Source of the DNA: Marsupella aquatica
Taxonomy: Eukaryota > Marchantiophyta
NCBI GenBank assembly: GCA_973895155.1
Contig: OZ316892.1
Location: forward strand, 13,020,001-13,084,000
DNA: 64,000 bases
Reading direction: 5' to 3'
This document shows, piece by piece, positions 1 to 11,080 of this stretch. Made by a program: the position numbers and the translations under genes. Under the pieces are notes generated by a model. The model saw only the letters and a list, made by a program, of their open reading frames with translations, searched no databases and was not told where the DNA came from. Numbering within the stretch: position 1 is the stretch's first letter; each line of letters starts with the position of its first letter.

Positions 1-2235
1 AGGCTATCGAAAAGTGAGAGTGCAAGCCCAACCAAAGAGGTGAAGGAATTCAAAGATTTCCAAGACACCCAAGGAAGGACTGATCGATGGACCCTGGACT
101 GATAACTGTGCATAATGGAAACAGGAAACAAGAGATCCGAATCGGTATATGAAATCAGAATAGCAGAAGATCTCAAAACGCACATGGATGCCAGCGCTTG
201 CTAAATTAAAGCGATAAAACTTTCTCGAAGGGAATACATGAGCAGAATCGGGAGTTACAGAGAAGATCATCGTCATCTCGACCAAGGCCTCCACTGGAGA
301 AGCTCGTGATGAAATCGTTACAAGAATTCGAGAAGTGAAGCTGATTTGAGAGATCATTTGATAAGCACCCGGATCATTAGTGGAGAGAACAGAAGCAGCG
401 ACCGACTCTGGCAAATGGGAATTCGTAAGGAAAGAACATCGAAGGCAGTGTGGCAGGGAACTGTGACTTGTGCATCGAAAGTGCGACAGCACTAGAGGAT
501 TATGAAAGGAGAAAGCGTATTGACCCCGAGAAGAAACTGCAAAACGAACAGCAAATGCAGACGAGGCGCCCGGAAAGACTTGAAGGAGATGTACAAGGAA
601 TTCATGAGAAGAGAAGAATCAAGGATAGAGTGAAGAGGTATGAATTGTCGCAGAGACTGAGAGTGAATCGATAAGGAATCACTGCAAAAGCCGATGAGTG
701 CTGCCTGATCAAAGCAACAGCATAGAAGAACAACAATTTCATAAGGACATACCGCCAGCATCACCCACACAAGAAAGAGGAAGCAGGAAGAGACTAGTAA
801 AACGCAGAGACTGTAGACAAGGAGATGAGAAGCGATCCATAACGACTAGAACAGAAGCTGAGTGATCCGTGAATCCCTAGTAGCTATCGACCCTTACAAG
901 ACATTGGCTTTCTCCTGACCGAAGAAGCAGACAATCGAAACAGCAGACGTAGAGAGAAAGAAAGAAGGCTCATAAACCAGAGCACCAGATCCCTGCACTC
1001 GATGAGAAACAGCAGCACGAGGCAATAAAGTAGAAAGAAGAAATGACAAGGATCGAAGGAGGAGACTCGAAAACAATCGGAAAGGAACCGATAGCAATCC
1101 CTAAACAAAGCATCATCGAGTCAAAACCATTCAAAAGATCAGACGAGAGAACAACAGAGAATTGATAAGAAGAAGCAACCCTGAGAAACAAAACTGGCAA
1201 AGTAGCAACTGCGTGATTGATTGTGACAACAGTCCTTATCATTGAGCACCATAGAGTAGTCAAAACGCAGTGAGGACTGCGTGTTATCCCAACTAATTAC
1301 TAAGAAAAAGGAAGAGAGCTCAAAATTGAAGCGGAGGCGCTGAGAGATTGCCAGAAGAGATCAGAATGGAAACGAAATGAATAACGCAGAGCGAGATCAA
1401 GAAGGAGATCAGGCACAGAACCGAAATTCATAAGGACACAGCATAGAGGATCGGAATAGAGACATCGAGAGAGAAAAGAGGCAAAAATACAAGAGAAAAC
1501 CTCAAGAGCATTTTTCAAGAAATCGAAGTAAGAGATCTTCGAGTGACCGAGAAAACGAACGCCAGGAGAGAGAAGGAGGAACAAGGACGCTGCAAAGAAA
1601 GAGAGCACTGCCGAGGAGAGAACAAGGGAAGAAAGCGAGAATGTGAGGAACCAAGGAGGCAAAAAACGGCAACAAAGGGAACCAAAAACTCAAAGAAAAT
1701 GAGACTTAACCCGCTAAGTGCAACCCTCCCTAACCACAGAACCCATCAAAGTAATTTTCTCGTAGAAAAGAAATTTTGCACTAAACCAGGAAAGCGCACA
1801 TAATCGCAAACCATTCACAACTGCAAACCAAAAACAAAGAGAATTCCATTTACAAGAGAACCTAGTGCAGTTAATCACATACACAAGGAAAACCCAACTT
1901 AAGTGCAAACCCTAAAGCGCACTTCATCTTTTACGCTTAACTTGCATGCGACAATAAACCTAAAACGCATTTAAGGTTAACAAAAGAGAACCTTATATTA
2001 ATAAGGCGAAACCCTAAAAGCAAAAACGAGAAAGAAAAATAAACTTTTTGGATTTTCCGAAAGCGCATAGCGACTATAACCGCACAAAACTCATCAAGCA
2101 CTAAAAACCAAACTATCATATAACCCTTGCATACGTTATAACCAATACGAGACCTAAAAACCCTAACCCTAACCCTAAACCTAAAACCCAAGACCAAACC
2201 CTAAGACCCAAAGACACGACATCCATAGAGAAACT
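1..2235. other. unassigned purine-biased region upstream of copia gag
   Basis: No recognisable gene. The plus strand is rich in A and G (many GAGAAG, AAGGAG and CGAGA runs), which opens long antisense frames of low-complexity Phe/Ser/Leu-rich composition; these look like composition artefacts. Short plus-strand frames (for example 450-674 and 1543-1803) are rich in Lys, Arg and Glu and match no family I know. The stretch could be the leader of the copia element that starts near 2240, or older repeat debris. I found no 5' LTR matching the 3' LTR at 18701, and no typical initiator-tRNA primer site. Confidence 0.4.
2158..2212. repeat. degenerate telomere-type CCCTAAA repeat tract
   Basis: The run contains several imperfect CCCTAA/CCCTAAA units in a row just before the copia gag frame. 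It is the C-rich strand of the plant telomere-type repeat, but short and degenerate, so it is more likely interstitial repeat or A/C-rich leader than a true telomere relic. Confidence 0.5.
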
Positions 2236-2239
2236 AAAC

Positions 2240-3262
2240 TTTCTCCCCTTGACCATCGAGGAGGAGAACTATCTCTCCTGGACACTAGACGTCAAAGCTA
2301 ACCTAATAGCTAAAGACATATACGAAACGATCATAACCGATCAGGGCACAACAACCCAACAGAAGGCGAGAGCCTTGGTGTTCATAAGACACCACCTCGT
2401 AGAACCACTAAAGCTACAATACCTTAACGAGGAAAATCCCCAAAACCTTTGGGATTAACTCAAGGAAAGATATGACCACATTAAGACCATACACCTGCCT
2501 AGAGCCCGCCACGACTGGGCTAACCTTCGCGTCCAAGACCATACATCTATAGTTAACTATAACAATGAGCTATTCCGCATCACATCCCAGTTGGCCCTGT
2601 GCGGCCAACCAGTCACCGACGAAGAACAAATAGAAAAGACAGTATCAACCTTCCACTTAGGGAACATCATACTCTCGGCACAATATAGAAACATGAAGTT
2701 CACAAAATACTCTAAACTTATAGCTCACATGTTACTAGCCGAGAGGCATCAGGAGTTACTATTGAAGAACTCCAAGATGCGACCCCCGGGAACCGTGCCA
2801 ACACCCTCAACCACCAAGACAAACTTTGGAATGCCTTCCAGTAGCAGAGGAGGCCAACGGGGCGGGTTCAGCCGCAACGGTAGACGACAGTTCAGAGGCG
2901 GAAGATCAACCTACCTTAGGGGGAGGGGCAAAGGCCACGGAGCTGAAGAAAGCCGCGGATGAGGAAGATCAAGCTTCAACTACACCCGTGGAGGATCGGA
3001 AAGACCAGGAAGACCAGCCCAACGGAGTAGTTCATCCCAAAAATACTCAGGAAGACCCATCGTGGAGTGCTTCCAATGCGGCACCAAGGGCCACCCACAG
3101 AAATTGTGCCGCACACCGGCACATCTAGCAGAATTATACCAGCAGAGTAGAAATAATAGAACTCAGGAGGTACATCATGGCACTTTTCTAGAGCAAGACA
3201 AACACCTAGAAAACTACACCCATGACGGGACTATCCCTGAGACACATATGATTACACATTAG
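2240..3262 (+). pseudogene. copia gag remnant with CCHC zinc knuckle
   Basis: The first frame (2249-2458) begins after an IEEENYLSWTLDV segment, typical of the N-terminal region of plant copia gag. A TAA at 2456-2458 interrupts it and the same frame goes on with an ERYDH segment. A further piece at 2591-2962 ends in an RGG-rich stretch. Around 3062-3112 a CFQC...H....C pattern gives the CX2CX4HX4C nucleic-acid-binding knuckle. Frame changes occur between the RGG part and the knuckle. This would be the nucleocapsid-type structural protein of the retroelement; the copy is broken. Confidence 0.75.
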
Positions 3263-3269
3263 CAAGATC

Positions 3270-3620
3270 CCTTACCTTTAGACAACATTAGATAGCGGCA
3301 CGGCCCACACTACATTAAAGTGCAGGGACTATTTCACTCACGTTACTCCCTCCCACAAAAACATGACTACTATCATGGGGAGTAACCAAATAGAAGAAGG
3401 TAACGAACCCGTCACAATCACGTTACCTCAGGGCACTACTATCTATATTAACTCCGCTATATACGCATCTAATGCCACGAGAAACTTGATTAGTTTCAAG
3501 GACATTAGAGATAATGGATTCCATATCCACACTAGCACAGATAAAAACCATGAAGTAATTCATATCTTAAATAATACTTCCGATGGAAAGCAAATAAAAG
3601 AAACACTTTTTGCGTATCCG
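3270..3620 (+). pseudogene. copia aspartic protease region
   Basis: Near 3285-3300 the plus strand reads LDSGT, the catalytic D-S-G triplet of retroelement aspartic proteases, followed about 60 codons later by an AIYASNATRNLISF segment that matches the usual protease C-terminal part (VLYVPxxxxNLIS-like). The active-site segment and the later part fall on either side of a short gap with a frame change. The domain processes the polyprotein in intact elements. Confidence 0.65.
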
Positions 3621-4620
3621 TTGGGTTTCTATGTCACACAATTGAATGTTTTTCATTCCACTACGCATGAGATGTCACTATATGACCTTTGGCATACCAG
3701 GCTTGACCACCCTGGCATGACCATGTTTCAAAAGATGAAAAGAGTAACCCAAGGAATACCACAAAACGCACGCCCAACGAACCATAATCAGTCCTGCATG
3801 GCATGTTCTCAAGGAAAGTTAATCGTTAGACCCTCTATCCCCAAGACAATCCACGAAATGCCCAGATTCTTGGAACGAGTGCATGCATATGTACGTGGCC
3901 CTATTGAACCACCAAGCGGACCATCTCAATTTTTCCTAGTCATTATTGCCGCATCCTCAAAATGGTCGCAAGTTTTGTTGCTTTCCACGTGAAACATGGT
4001 TTTTCCACAACTTTTAGCACACGTCCTTAAGCTAAAAGCTCAATTCCCTGAAAACCCTATCAAGACAATTAGGGTTGATAATGCAGGTGAATTCACTTCG
4101 AAAACATTCGAAGACTTCTGCATGGCTACAGGGATAGACACTCAATACCCTGTACCTCACGTCCATTTCCAAAATGACATCGCTGAATCTGTCATTAAGA
4201 GAATACAGATGATAGCAAGACCCATGCTTATACAGACACAGTTACCCACAAGTGCTTGGGGTCACGCTATACTACATGCAACAGCTTTACTTAAATATCG
4301 CCCATCGGCATATAACGACCAAACTCCACACCACCTAGCCTTTGGAGTAGATCCTGACTTATCACATGTCAGAACTTTTGGCTGCCAAGTACTAGTCCCT
4401 ATAATGGGACCCAAACGTACTAAAATGGGACCTCAAAGACAAAGGCATATATGTTGGTTTTGAGTCACCATCCATAATTAGGTACTTAGAACCATCAACT
4501 GTCGATGTCTTTCAAGCGAGGTTCCCTCACTACCATTTTTATGAGAATGTTTTCCCCAAACTATTCAAAGGGAAACCACAATTTGAACGACCTTGTAACC
4601 TAAAATTATGATGGCGGACT
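3621..4620 (+). pseudogene. copia integrase (GAG-pre-integrase and core) remnant
   Basis: A pre-integrase zinc-type segment (LWHTRLDHPG ... CMACSQGK) at about 3680-3825 leads into the catalytic core. The first catalytic position, normally an Asp just before the GPI segment, reads YVRGPI here, so that Asp appears lost. A TGA at 3990-3992 interrupts the core (the neighbours suggest an Arg codon changed by C to T). The second half has RVDNAGEF and then IAESVIKRI, covering the second Asp and the Glu region. The frame is lost near 4463. The domain would insert the element DNA; this copy is inactive. Confidence 0.75.
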
Positions 4621-4894
4621 CAGTCCACTATTTGGAACGATCCACGCACACGACAATGCGAAGAAGAAATCCGTAGGATATTACAACTAACAAAGACGGT
4701 GGAGAAAACGCCAGACACATTCACAGATATTCGCAGGTGATGAGATCACATATCCCTGTTGCAAATGCTCTTGCACGTCTACAAGAATCCACACAACTGA
4801 CCACGGACTAACCACCAAGAGCAAAACATGGACGTCCTTTGGGATCTAAAGATACTCAACCAAGACAAAGAAAACAACAACAACAATATCACCT

Positions 4895-6251
4895 GTGATA
4901 CCAGAAGTGGTATCCACACCAAGTCCTGGGGAAATCCCAGAAAATGAAAAAATCTCAATTCACTACATGAATACTGGGACCATATGGAATAGAAATAATA
5001 TCCCCATGGACGACAACTTTGCTTACCACATTTCCCAAAATATCACAAATACACAACCTGACCCTAAAACAATCAATGAGGCACAGAAAAGCCTGAATTG
5101 GTCAGAATGGGAAAAGGCAATTAACTCAGAATTGGATTTACTAATTAAACGCCAACTGTTTGGACCTATTGTCCCAGCACCACAAGATACCCACTCAGCG
5201 GATTATAAGTGACATTCGTGAAAAAGAGAAACACACAAGGCCAAGTTGCAAGATATAAAGCACGCATTGTCATGAAAGAATACACACAAATACCTGGGCC
5301 TGACTTTGACTTGACATATGCACCAGTGATGGATGCAATGACCTATCGATACCTAGTTGGATTTTCCCTAGGTCATCGACTAAAAATGCATCAAATGGAT
5401 GTTGTAACAACATATTTATATGGATTATTGGATACTACGATATACATGAAAGCACCCCAGAACTAATAAAGAGACAAACATACCATATTCAGGGGGATCA
5501 TAAGACAAAGCAAAACCCATCCACATCCACATCTCTACCTTATACCACAAAAAGACCCCAGGAAGGGAAAACGGGGCAAGGTGGACCTATAGTCCATCAA
5601 ACACCATGGAGTGAACCTATTGTCCTTCCTAAGAGCGGACCTATTGTTCCTCCAATACATAAATCCATGCCTCTGGCCAATGATGGATATGGTGTCCAGA
5701 TCATTAGATCTTTATATGGACTCAAGCAAAGCGAAAGAATATGGTATCAGAGATTTAGAGATGAAATGCTGAATATGGGTTTTACTAATGACAATATTGC
5801 TCCTTGTTTATTCATTAAAAAACATGATGAGGAATTTTTAATAATTGCCATCTATGTAGATGATATTAAACTATTTGGACACCTAAACTTATTACAACAC
5901 ACCATTGAAATACTAAATCGTGTATTTGAGATGAAAGACTTAGGCCAAACCCACTACTGTTTGGGCCTACAGTTCGAACACCTACCTGATGGTATACTTT
6001 TACACCAAAGCACTTACACTACAAAAATCCTCAAACAATTCAACATGGACAAGGCACATCCTCTAACTTCTCCTATGGAAGTACGATCTCTAGACAGAGA
6101 CAAGGATGCATTCAGGAAGAGAAACAAAAACGAACCACTACTCGGTCCTGAAAAACCATACATATCAGCAATAGGAGCACTCATGTTTCTAGCCAACCAG
6201 ACACGACCAGACATTTCCTTTGCAGTAAACCTACTAGCCAGACATGTATAG
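4895..6251 (+). pseudogene. copia reverse transcriptase remnant
   Basis: Segments follow the copia RT order: WEKAINSELDLL (about 5110), RYKARIVMKEYTQ and DLTYAPVMDAMTYR (about 5260-5350), MHQMDVVTTYLYG (catalytic Asp motif, about 5390-5430), YGLKQSERIWYQRF (about 5710) and the active-site YVDD at about 5850. A stop at 5210-5212 and a frame change near 5209, plus an extra low-complexity insertion between 5466 and 5667, break the frame. It would copy the element RNA into DNA; the pieces are clear but the gene is broken. Confidence 0.8.
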
Positions 6252-6701
6252 TGCACAACCCACCATACGCCACTGGAATGGCATAAAAAGAATAATGCGT
6301 TACCTTCAAGGAACTATTGATATGGGACTATATTTCCCTAATAACACTAATAAGACCTTAACAGGCTACGCGGACGCTGGATATTTATCAGACCCAGTCG
6401 ACGCTAAATCACAGACTGGTTATGTATTTCTATATGGTACTACAACCATTTCTTGGAAAAACACTAAACAAACACTAACATTCACTTCATCTAACCACGC
6501 CGAGATTATTGCATTATACGAAGCCAGCAGAGAGTGTATTTGGCTAAGAAGAGTAACCGACCATATTAATACAAATTGCGGCTTACCAGCACTAACCGAA
6601 CCTACCAGCACTAACCAAACCTTTTGAGCAGGTCTCGAAAGGATTCATCAAAGGAGACCGCATCAAGCATATCGCACCAAAATTCTTCTTCACCCACGAA
6701 C
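6244..6701 (+). pseudogene. copia RNase H, 5' part, cut by transposon insertion
   Basis: The segments GYADAGYLSDP, SQTGYVF, ISWKN and SSNHAEIIALYEASREC match the copia RNase H/tether region. Between 6600 and 6640 a short repeat of the LPALTEPTSTNQ type and a stop disturb the frame. It then continues as SKGFIKGDRIKHIAPKFFF up to the 9-bp target site at 6693-6701, where the DNA transposon begins. The remainder of the domain is at 18334-18485. Confidence 0.8.
6693..6701. repeat. 9-bp target-site duplication, left copy
   Basis: CCCACGAAC lies directly left of the DNA transposon and is repeated exactly at 18334-18342. Both copies sit in the same codons of the copia RNase H frame. Nine base pairs is the usual duplication size for Mutator-like elements. 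Confidence 0.88.
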
Positions 6702-6756
6702 GGGCCCGACCTCTGTGACAGGAAATAGGAAACAGTAATGATCATAACAGGAAAAA
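6702..6756 (+). repeat. left terminal inverted repeat with ACAGGAAA subrepeats
   Basis: Starts GGGCCCGACC, then TGACAGGAAA at 6716-6725, AGGAAACAGTAA, and CATAACAGGAAAAAG. The right end read on the minus strand has the same elements in nearly the same spacing (TGACAGGAAA, ACAGTAACAGGAAACAGG, CATAACAGTAAAAG). The outermost 12-14 bp match poorly apart from GG. Confidence 0.7.
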
Positions 6757-7188
6757 GAGTGGAACAAAATAGGAGAATTGGTACTATCATCCACAAAACA
6801 CGGCACAATTCTCTACAAAACCAATGAGGTCAATTTCAACATGAAGTCCAATATGATGGGAAAAACAACAATTGTCGGACGACACGTTTACTAGCGCCAA
6901 GCACTACCCAAACGTTTGTTACCGTTACAAAACATCATTGACTAAATACCCGTTCAACGTCTACTAGAATGGTCAGAATTCCTAAAAACCATGTGTATTC
7001 TTCATTCCTAAGATGTACTGGAGTTCACCAATAGTAAGAATTGGTTGGCTTGGTAATACCGAATCCAATGGATCCAGCTTAAAGACCATTTTGTAAACCC
7101 AGTACAAATGCTTACAAGGCATGAAAGGTCTTCCTCGAGAATGCCGGCGAAAGAAATCCTCACAAGAGCAGCATGGGAATATGAAAAT

Positions 7189-7569
7189 CTACACCCAGTA
7201 AGTGTTTGCCATCCTCAAATGAGCGTGTGTTTGGATGCGGAATCGTTTCCCATAAGAGTTCCCTGAGGAGACGTCCAATTCTGTGATGAGAGTCATCGTT
7301 TCCTTAGCAGCAGATTCAACCCTTCTATGATATTCCTGAGTAAGATTTGATCTGGGGTTCATTGGGGGGCCGTTCCTAGTTTGAGAATGGATGTTGATTT
7401 GTGCCATATTGATCTTCTCAGGAAAAACATCAACATTGATTCTCAAATCAAAAGGAGTAGGGCTGGAGGCCATGCTTTGGTCTCGTGAGAGGATTACAAC
7501 ACCCTGTTCTTCAAGGAAACTTATCTCCAAGTTTGACAGATTTGTTCCTTTCAGTATCGGCAAGGACAT
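7189..7569 (-). CDS. small unknown ORF on left flank of transposon
   Basis: The first ATG of the open frame gives about 126 residues ending in ...RMANTYWV. There is no membrane segment, zinc motif or other domain I recognise; the middle is polar (SQTRNGPPMNPRSNL) and the rest mixed. It lies downstream of the transposase on the same strand and could be a separate small gene, a last exon of that transcript, or chance. The stretch upstream of its ATG is also open but without an ATG. Confidence 0.3.
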   Translation of the reverse strand: MSLPILKGTNLSNLEISFLEEQGVVILSRDQSMASSPTPFDLRINVDVFPEKINMAQINIHSQTRNGPPMNPRSNLTQEYHRRVESAAKETMTLITELDVSSGNSYGKRFRIQTHAHLRMANTYWV

Positions 7570-8236
7570 TGGATAAGGAGGCAGGTTTGCTATACCTCGA
7601 CGTGGGTGACTCTTCCAACAATTTCCGTTGGGGCAAAACCACACAAACTTTGCATGAGGTTCTCCTCTGAATAGGCGCTCGGGGGGGGTCACTTCCACGG
7701 AAGTGACACATCACGTGCGACGAAGTATAGGCCCATTTAAATGGGTGTGGCGGAAGACTTCCAAAGTTTGGTGGAAGAACACATAGGGCATGTTTTATTG
7801 ATTGGTCGACTTTAAAGAACACATGGGCCTATTTAATTGCAAAAAATACTTTCTATAAAGTTTTTAGGGGTTTTTTAATAGAAAATGACAAAATTTTAAG
7901 AAAGAAAGGGCTTTGCAAAAAAAAAAATTTCACTTTAAAGTTAGGGGGGTCAAACCCTAAAACGTTGCACGCGATGTATGACCCTCCATATAGTGACCCC
8001 CCCGAGAATAGGCGATGTCCTTTGACAACAACTCCGATGACACCAGCATTGGAAGGATATCCAACCTTCTTAATCCGATTTCAACACTCATCACGATCGC
8101 ATCTCCCTGACAATGTCCCGTTACACTGTGGGCCGGGCCCAAGTCTTGAAATTCGACGAAGATGCCAAGAACCGGGATCAACGTCCATCTCCAAAAGCGA
8201 CATGTCAGGGACGACTGGATTTTGGTTAAAAGAGAC

Positions 8237-11080
8237 TTATGGTAATATTGAAGATGCTCCACCTCGACCAGAAGGAGGTGCATCCTGCATGTCACCCGGG
8301 TCTTCTTCACTCCCAGTCAAATCGATCGGTGTTTCAGGAGTACTAAGTGGAATATGAGAAAACTGAGTAGAGTTCAGATTTCTGCGTTTCAAACCCCGTG
8401 TATTTGGTGTTGTTATCAAAATTGTGTCATGACGATGGGAGTCTTGGGCCGAGACATTCCCTGTCGTTGGACCTTTTCTTTTGATAGATTTGGTTACAAA
8501 ATCACCGTTCAATGGAGAACTCCTCTCCAAATCGAATTCCGCCGCATTAGCTAGTAGAAAATTAGAAGCCTCTTCGAACAATCGAGGGGACCCAGCCTGA
8601 TTTGCAGAACGGAAAGCTAGTTCAAAAACCGTAGGACTTGTACCTCTATGTAACCCATCACGGTAGGCAATATAGGCGGCAATTTGGGAGATTGCTCGAT
8701 TGTGCTCAGTTTTGCACCCCTCAAATAAACCTACAGTTTTCTTCCCTTGCCAAGCTTTCATGATACCATGAATTGCCTCAGATCCTGTGCAATTGGGAAT
8801 CATCCCTCCTTCTTGTGCACTTTTGCTCTGCAGGACGGCGTGGGTTGGTCAAATCTCGAATATTACTTTGGAAGACGTGATGATATTATCCATCAATACT
8901 TACAAATTAAAAGTAGCGCCGGGCGCTGTCAAAAAGGATAAGAGAATTAAGCAAAATAGAGTCTTAATAGTAGCGCTCGGCGCTAGTTTAGAAGTATATG
9001 AGATATTGAAAAATGAAAAGGCCATGTCAATGTCATACTCACAAGTCTGATAAAATTTCCCCACTGTCGCCATCTTACAACCCACCAAGAGATCCATCCT
9101 TGCAGCATCCAAAGCTTTCCAGGAACGCAATTTCCGGATCTCCACCATAAATCAATCTCTCTAGAGATTCTATAGGCTTCAACAAAAGTTGATGCATTTC
9201 TGAGCTTATCCCAGAGGGTTCGATGCTCTGCACGTTTGTCTTCCAACACTCCTTCGATGGAATGGCGATGCAAAGATTGGTAAAAATGAAAAGCGTCTGA
9301 TCTCTCCTTCTCTAGATTTGGATGGCCCCCAAAGAAAATTTCTCACCGCAAGCCATCCCGCATGAGCATTGTCAACCATGAATCCGTGAATTTGAACATC
9401 ATGTAACCCATTTTATGAAGCGACCTCAATCATCAATCTCCAAGCTTTCTCAAGAGATTCAGTGTCCTCCGCTTTCAGCTCGCACGTAAATATTGTACAT
9501 AACGCTTGATAGTTGTGGTCATAGACATGGGCACTGAAAGTGCTCCATTCTTTAGACATTCGATGCATGACATCAAAACTCACCCATGCTCCTTCAAGTG
9601 GCCCACCTTTTTTCATTTGTCGAAGTAGATCGACTCCAGATCCATGACCTTTGATTGTCATTTTGAAAATATGAGCACGGTCCTCCTTACAGCCTTGCCT
9701 TTGAACAAATGGAAACCTCACATTCTTCTGCATTCGAACCAGATATTTAAGATCTCCACGACCAGCCTGATCTTTCCGGACGCTCTTAAACAAGGCAGAG
9801 AATTTCTGTGGAGTGGAAACAAGCATAAGTGACTGCCAAATCTCAGTCTCTTCCATCTTCGAAATGTCATGAACAGATTCATCTAGTGCATCCTTCAAAG
9901 TTCCAGTGACTGCATTTTTTACAACACAAGGCGCGAAAGAAGGATTCTTCAAGTGCTCTTTTCGAATCTCCTCGACCGCTATTTTCTCTGAACTTCTAGA
10001 CCAAATCTTTTGACATGGATGATTATGTACACCCATGTGGATTGCGAGGCTTGACATATGTTGCACTGTCACCGAATCAAGCATGACTTGCGGGTACATG
10101 TAGAACATTTTTGCATGGCAAGAGTCCAGACAAAATGGGAGCTGCAGACAATAACGACAAACAATCCCTCCTACATCAATCAACTTTCCTGGACAATGTT
10201 GACCTCCTAACTTAGGGGTCCCTTCCCAAGATGAACAATTCCTACCATTGGTTATGATATAAAACTCGCATGAATTGTTCCGACATTCTAGTGACCCGCT
10301 ACAACTAACCTTCCCAAACTCCCACATCTTCTTAGGTAAGACATTGGCTGAAGTGGGGAAAATTCTAGTCCATAGATAGCAATCCTTTGACCGGTCCATG
10401 TTAAGGAGACGCTTTCCTTTTGAACCAACACAATCAACAGGTGGAAGCTCAAATATGACATTGCCATTATAACTTCTGGAAAGCAATTCCACTTGCTCGT
10501 GCATGAAAACCTCCGATTTAACAAAGCGAGAAATCTCACTTTGTCCAGATGATTTCAAAAGTGCATCTAACGCGCTTCGCCTATAGACGATAGTAACAGG
10601 CGGAGCTAAAAGAAGTGTATCAGATCCACTAATTGTTTTGTTCAATCCTGGAAAAACAAGAGGAACCCGTTCCTTTGATGAGCTCCCCTGATGTATTGGA
10701 ACTGATTCTTCTCTCTTAATGTTTCCAACATTCATCAAAAAAGGAGATCCAAGGAATGAGTCGTCGCCTTCAGATGTGAGATTGATGACTTCCCTCGGTG
10801 CAATTACCTTCTCTAATTTAACACGAACATCATCTTTTCCTTTGAGGTATAGAGAGTAATCAACACCAATATGCAACTCCCAAAATTTCTCTCCTTGACT
10901 GTAATGGAAATGAGCTGTACAACCAGCAAATGTTCCTAAATTATCAATATCTTTCCTTCGCACATCAAATCTTGCGAAAAGATAATTCTCACTAACGCAT
11001 TGAGTACCTGGTTGATTGGTCACAGGTACGGTAATCACCTCACCTATCGCCGGACAACTTACTCTAATTACATGCTGCAT
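8237..11080 (-). pseudogene. Mutator-like DDE transposase with N-terminal zinc finger, two lesions
   Basis: The main frame (11080 to 9413, 555 residues) has an N-terminal half of unknown fold, then a Cys/His cluster (CSGSLECRNNSC ... C...C ... HMGVHNHPC, roughly residues 255-355) resembling WRKY-GCM1/FLYWCH-type fingers, then a DDE/RNase H-fold segment starting SFDVMHRMSKEWSTFS (first Asp). A TAA at 9413-9415 ends this frame, but the same frame goes on with GFMVDNAHAGWLAVRN, the expected second Asp block. A one-base frameshift near 9340 leads into HPNLEKERSDAFHFYQSL and onward. An intron at about 8828-9042 (GTGAGT donor, phase 0 on both sides, holding two palindromes) joins a last exon with CTGSEAIHGIMK and a Ser/Thr-rich tail ending at 8237. 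In an intact copy the protein would bind the ends and move the element. The Mutator-like assignment is by motif shape only. Confidence 0.75.
8828..9042 (-). other. intron of transposase gene
   Basis: The donor on the minus strand reads CTT|GTGAGT and the acceptor CCTGCAG|AGC; both flanking frames are phase 0. Two palindrome copies (8914 and 8971) lie inside. Confidence 0.6.

Noticed and set aside
4-492. 162-codon minus-strand ORF at the window start
   Set aside because: Low-complexity Ser/Phe-rich shadow of purine-biased DNA with no family likeness.
2158-2212. Chromosome end or telomere fusion
   Set aside because: Only a few degenerate units, inside a copia leader-like region.
9413-9415. 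Organellar-type U-to-C RNA editing to rescue the nonsense codons
   Set aside because: The genes are in a nuclear transposon next to nuclear retroelements, and frameshifts are present too; mutation decay is simpler.
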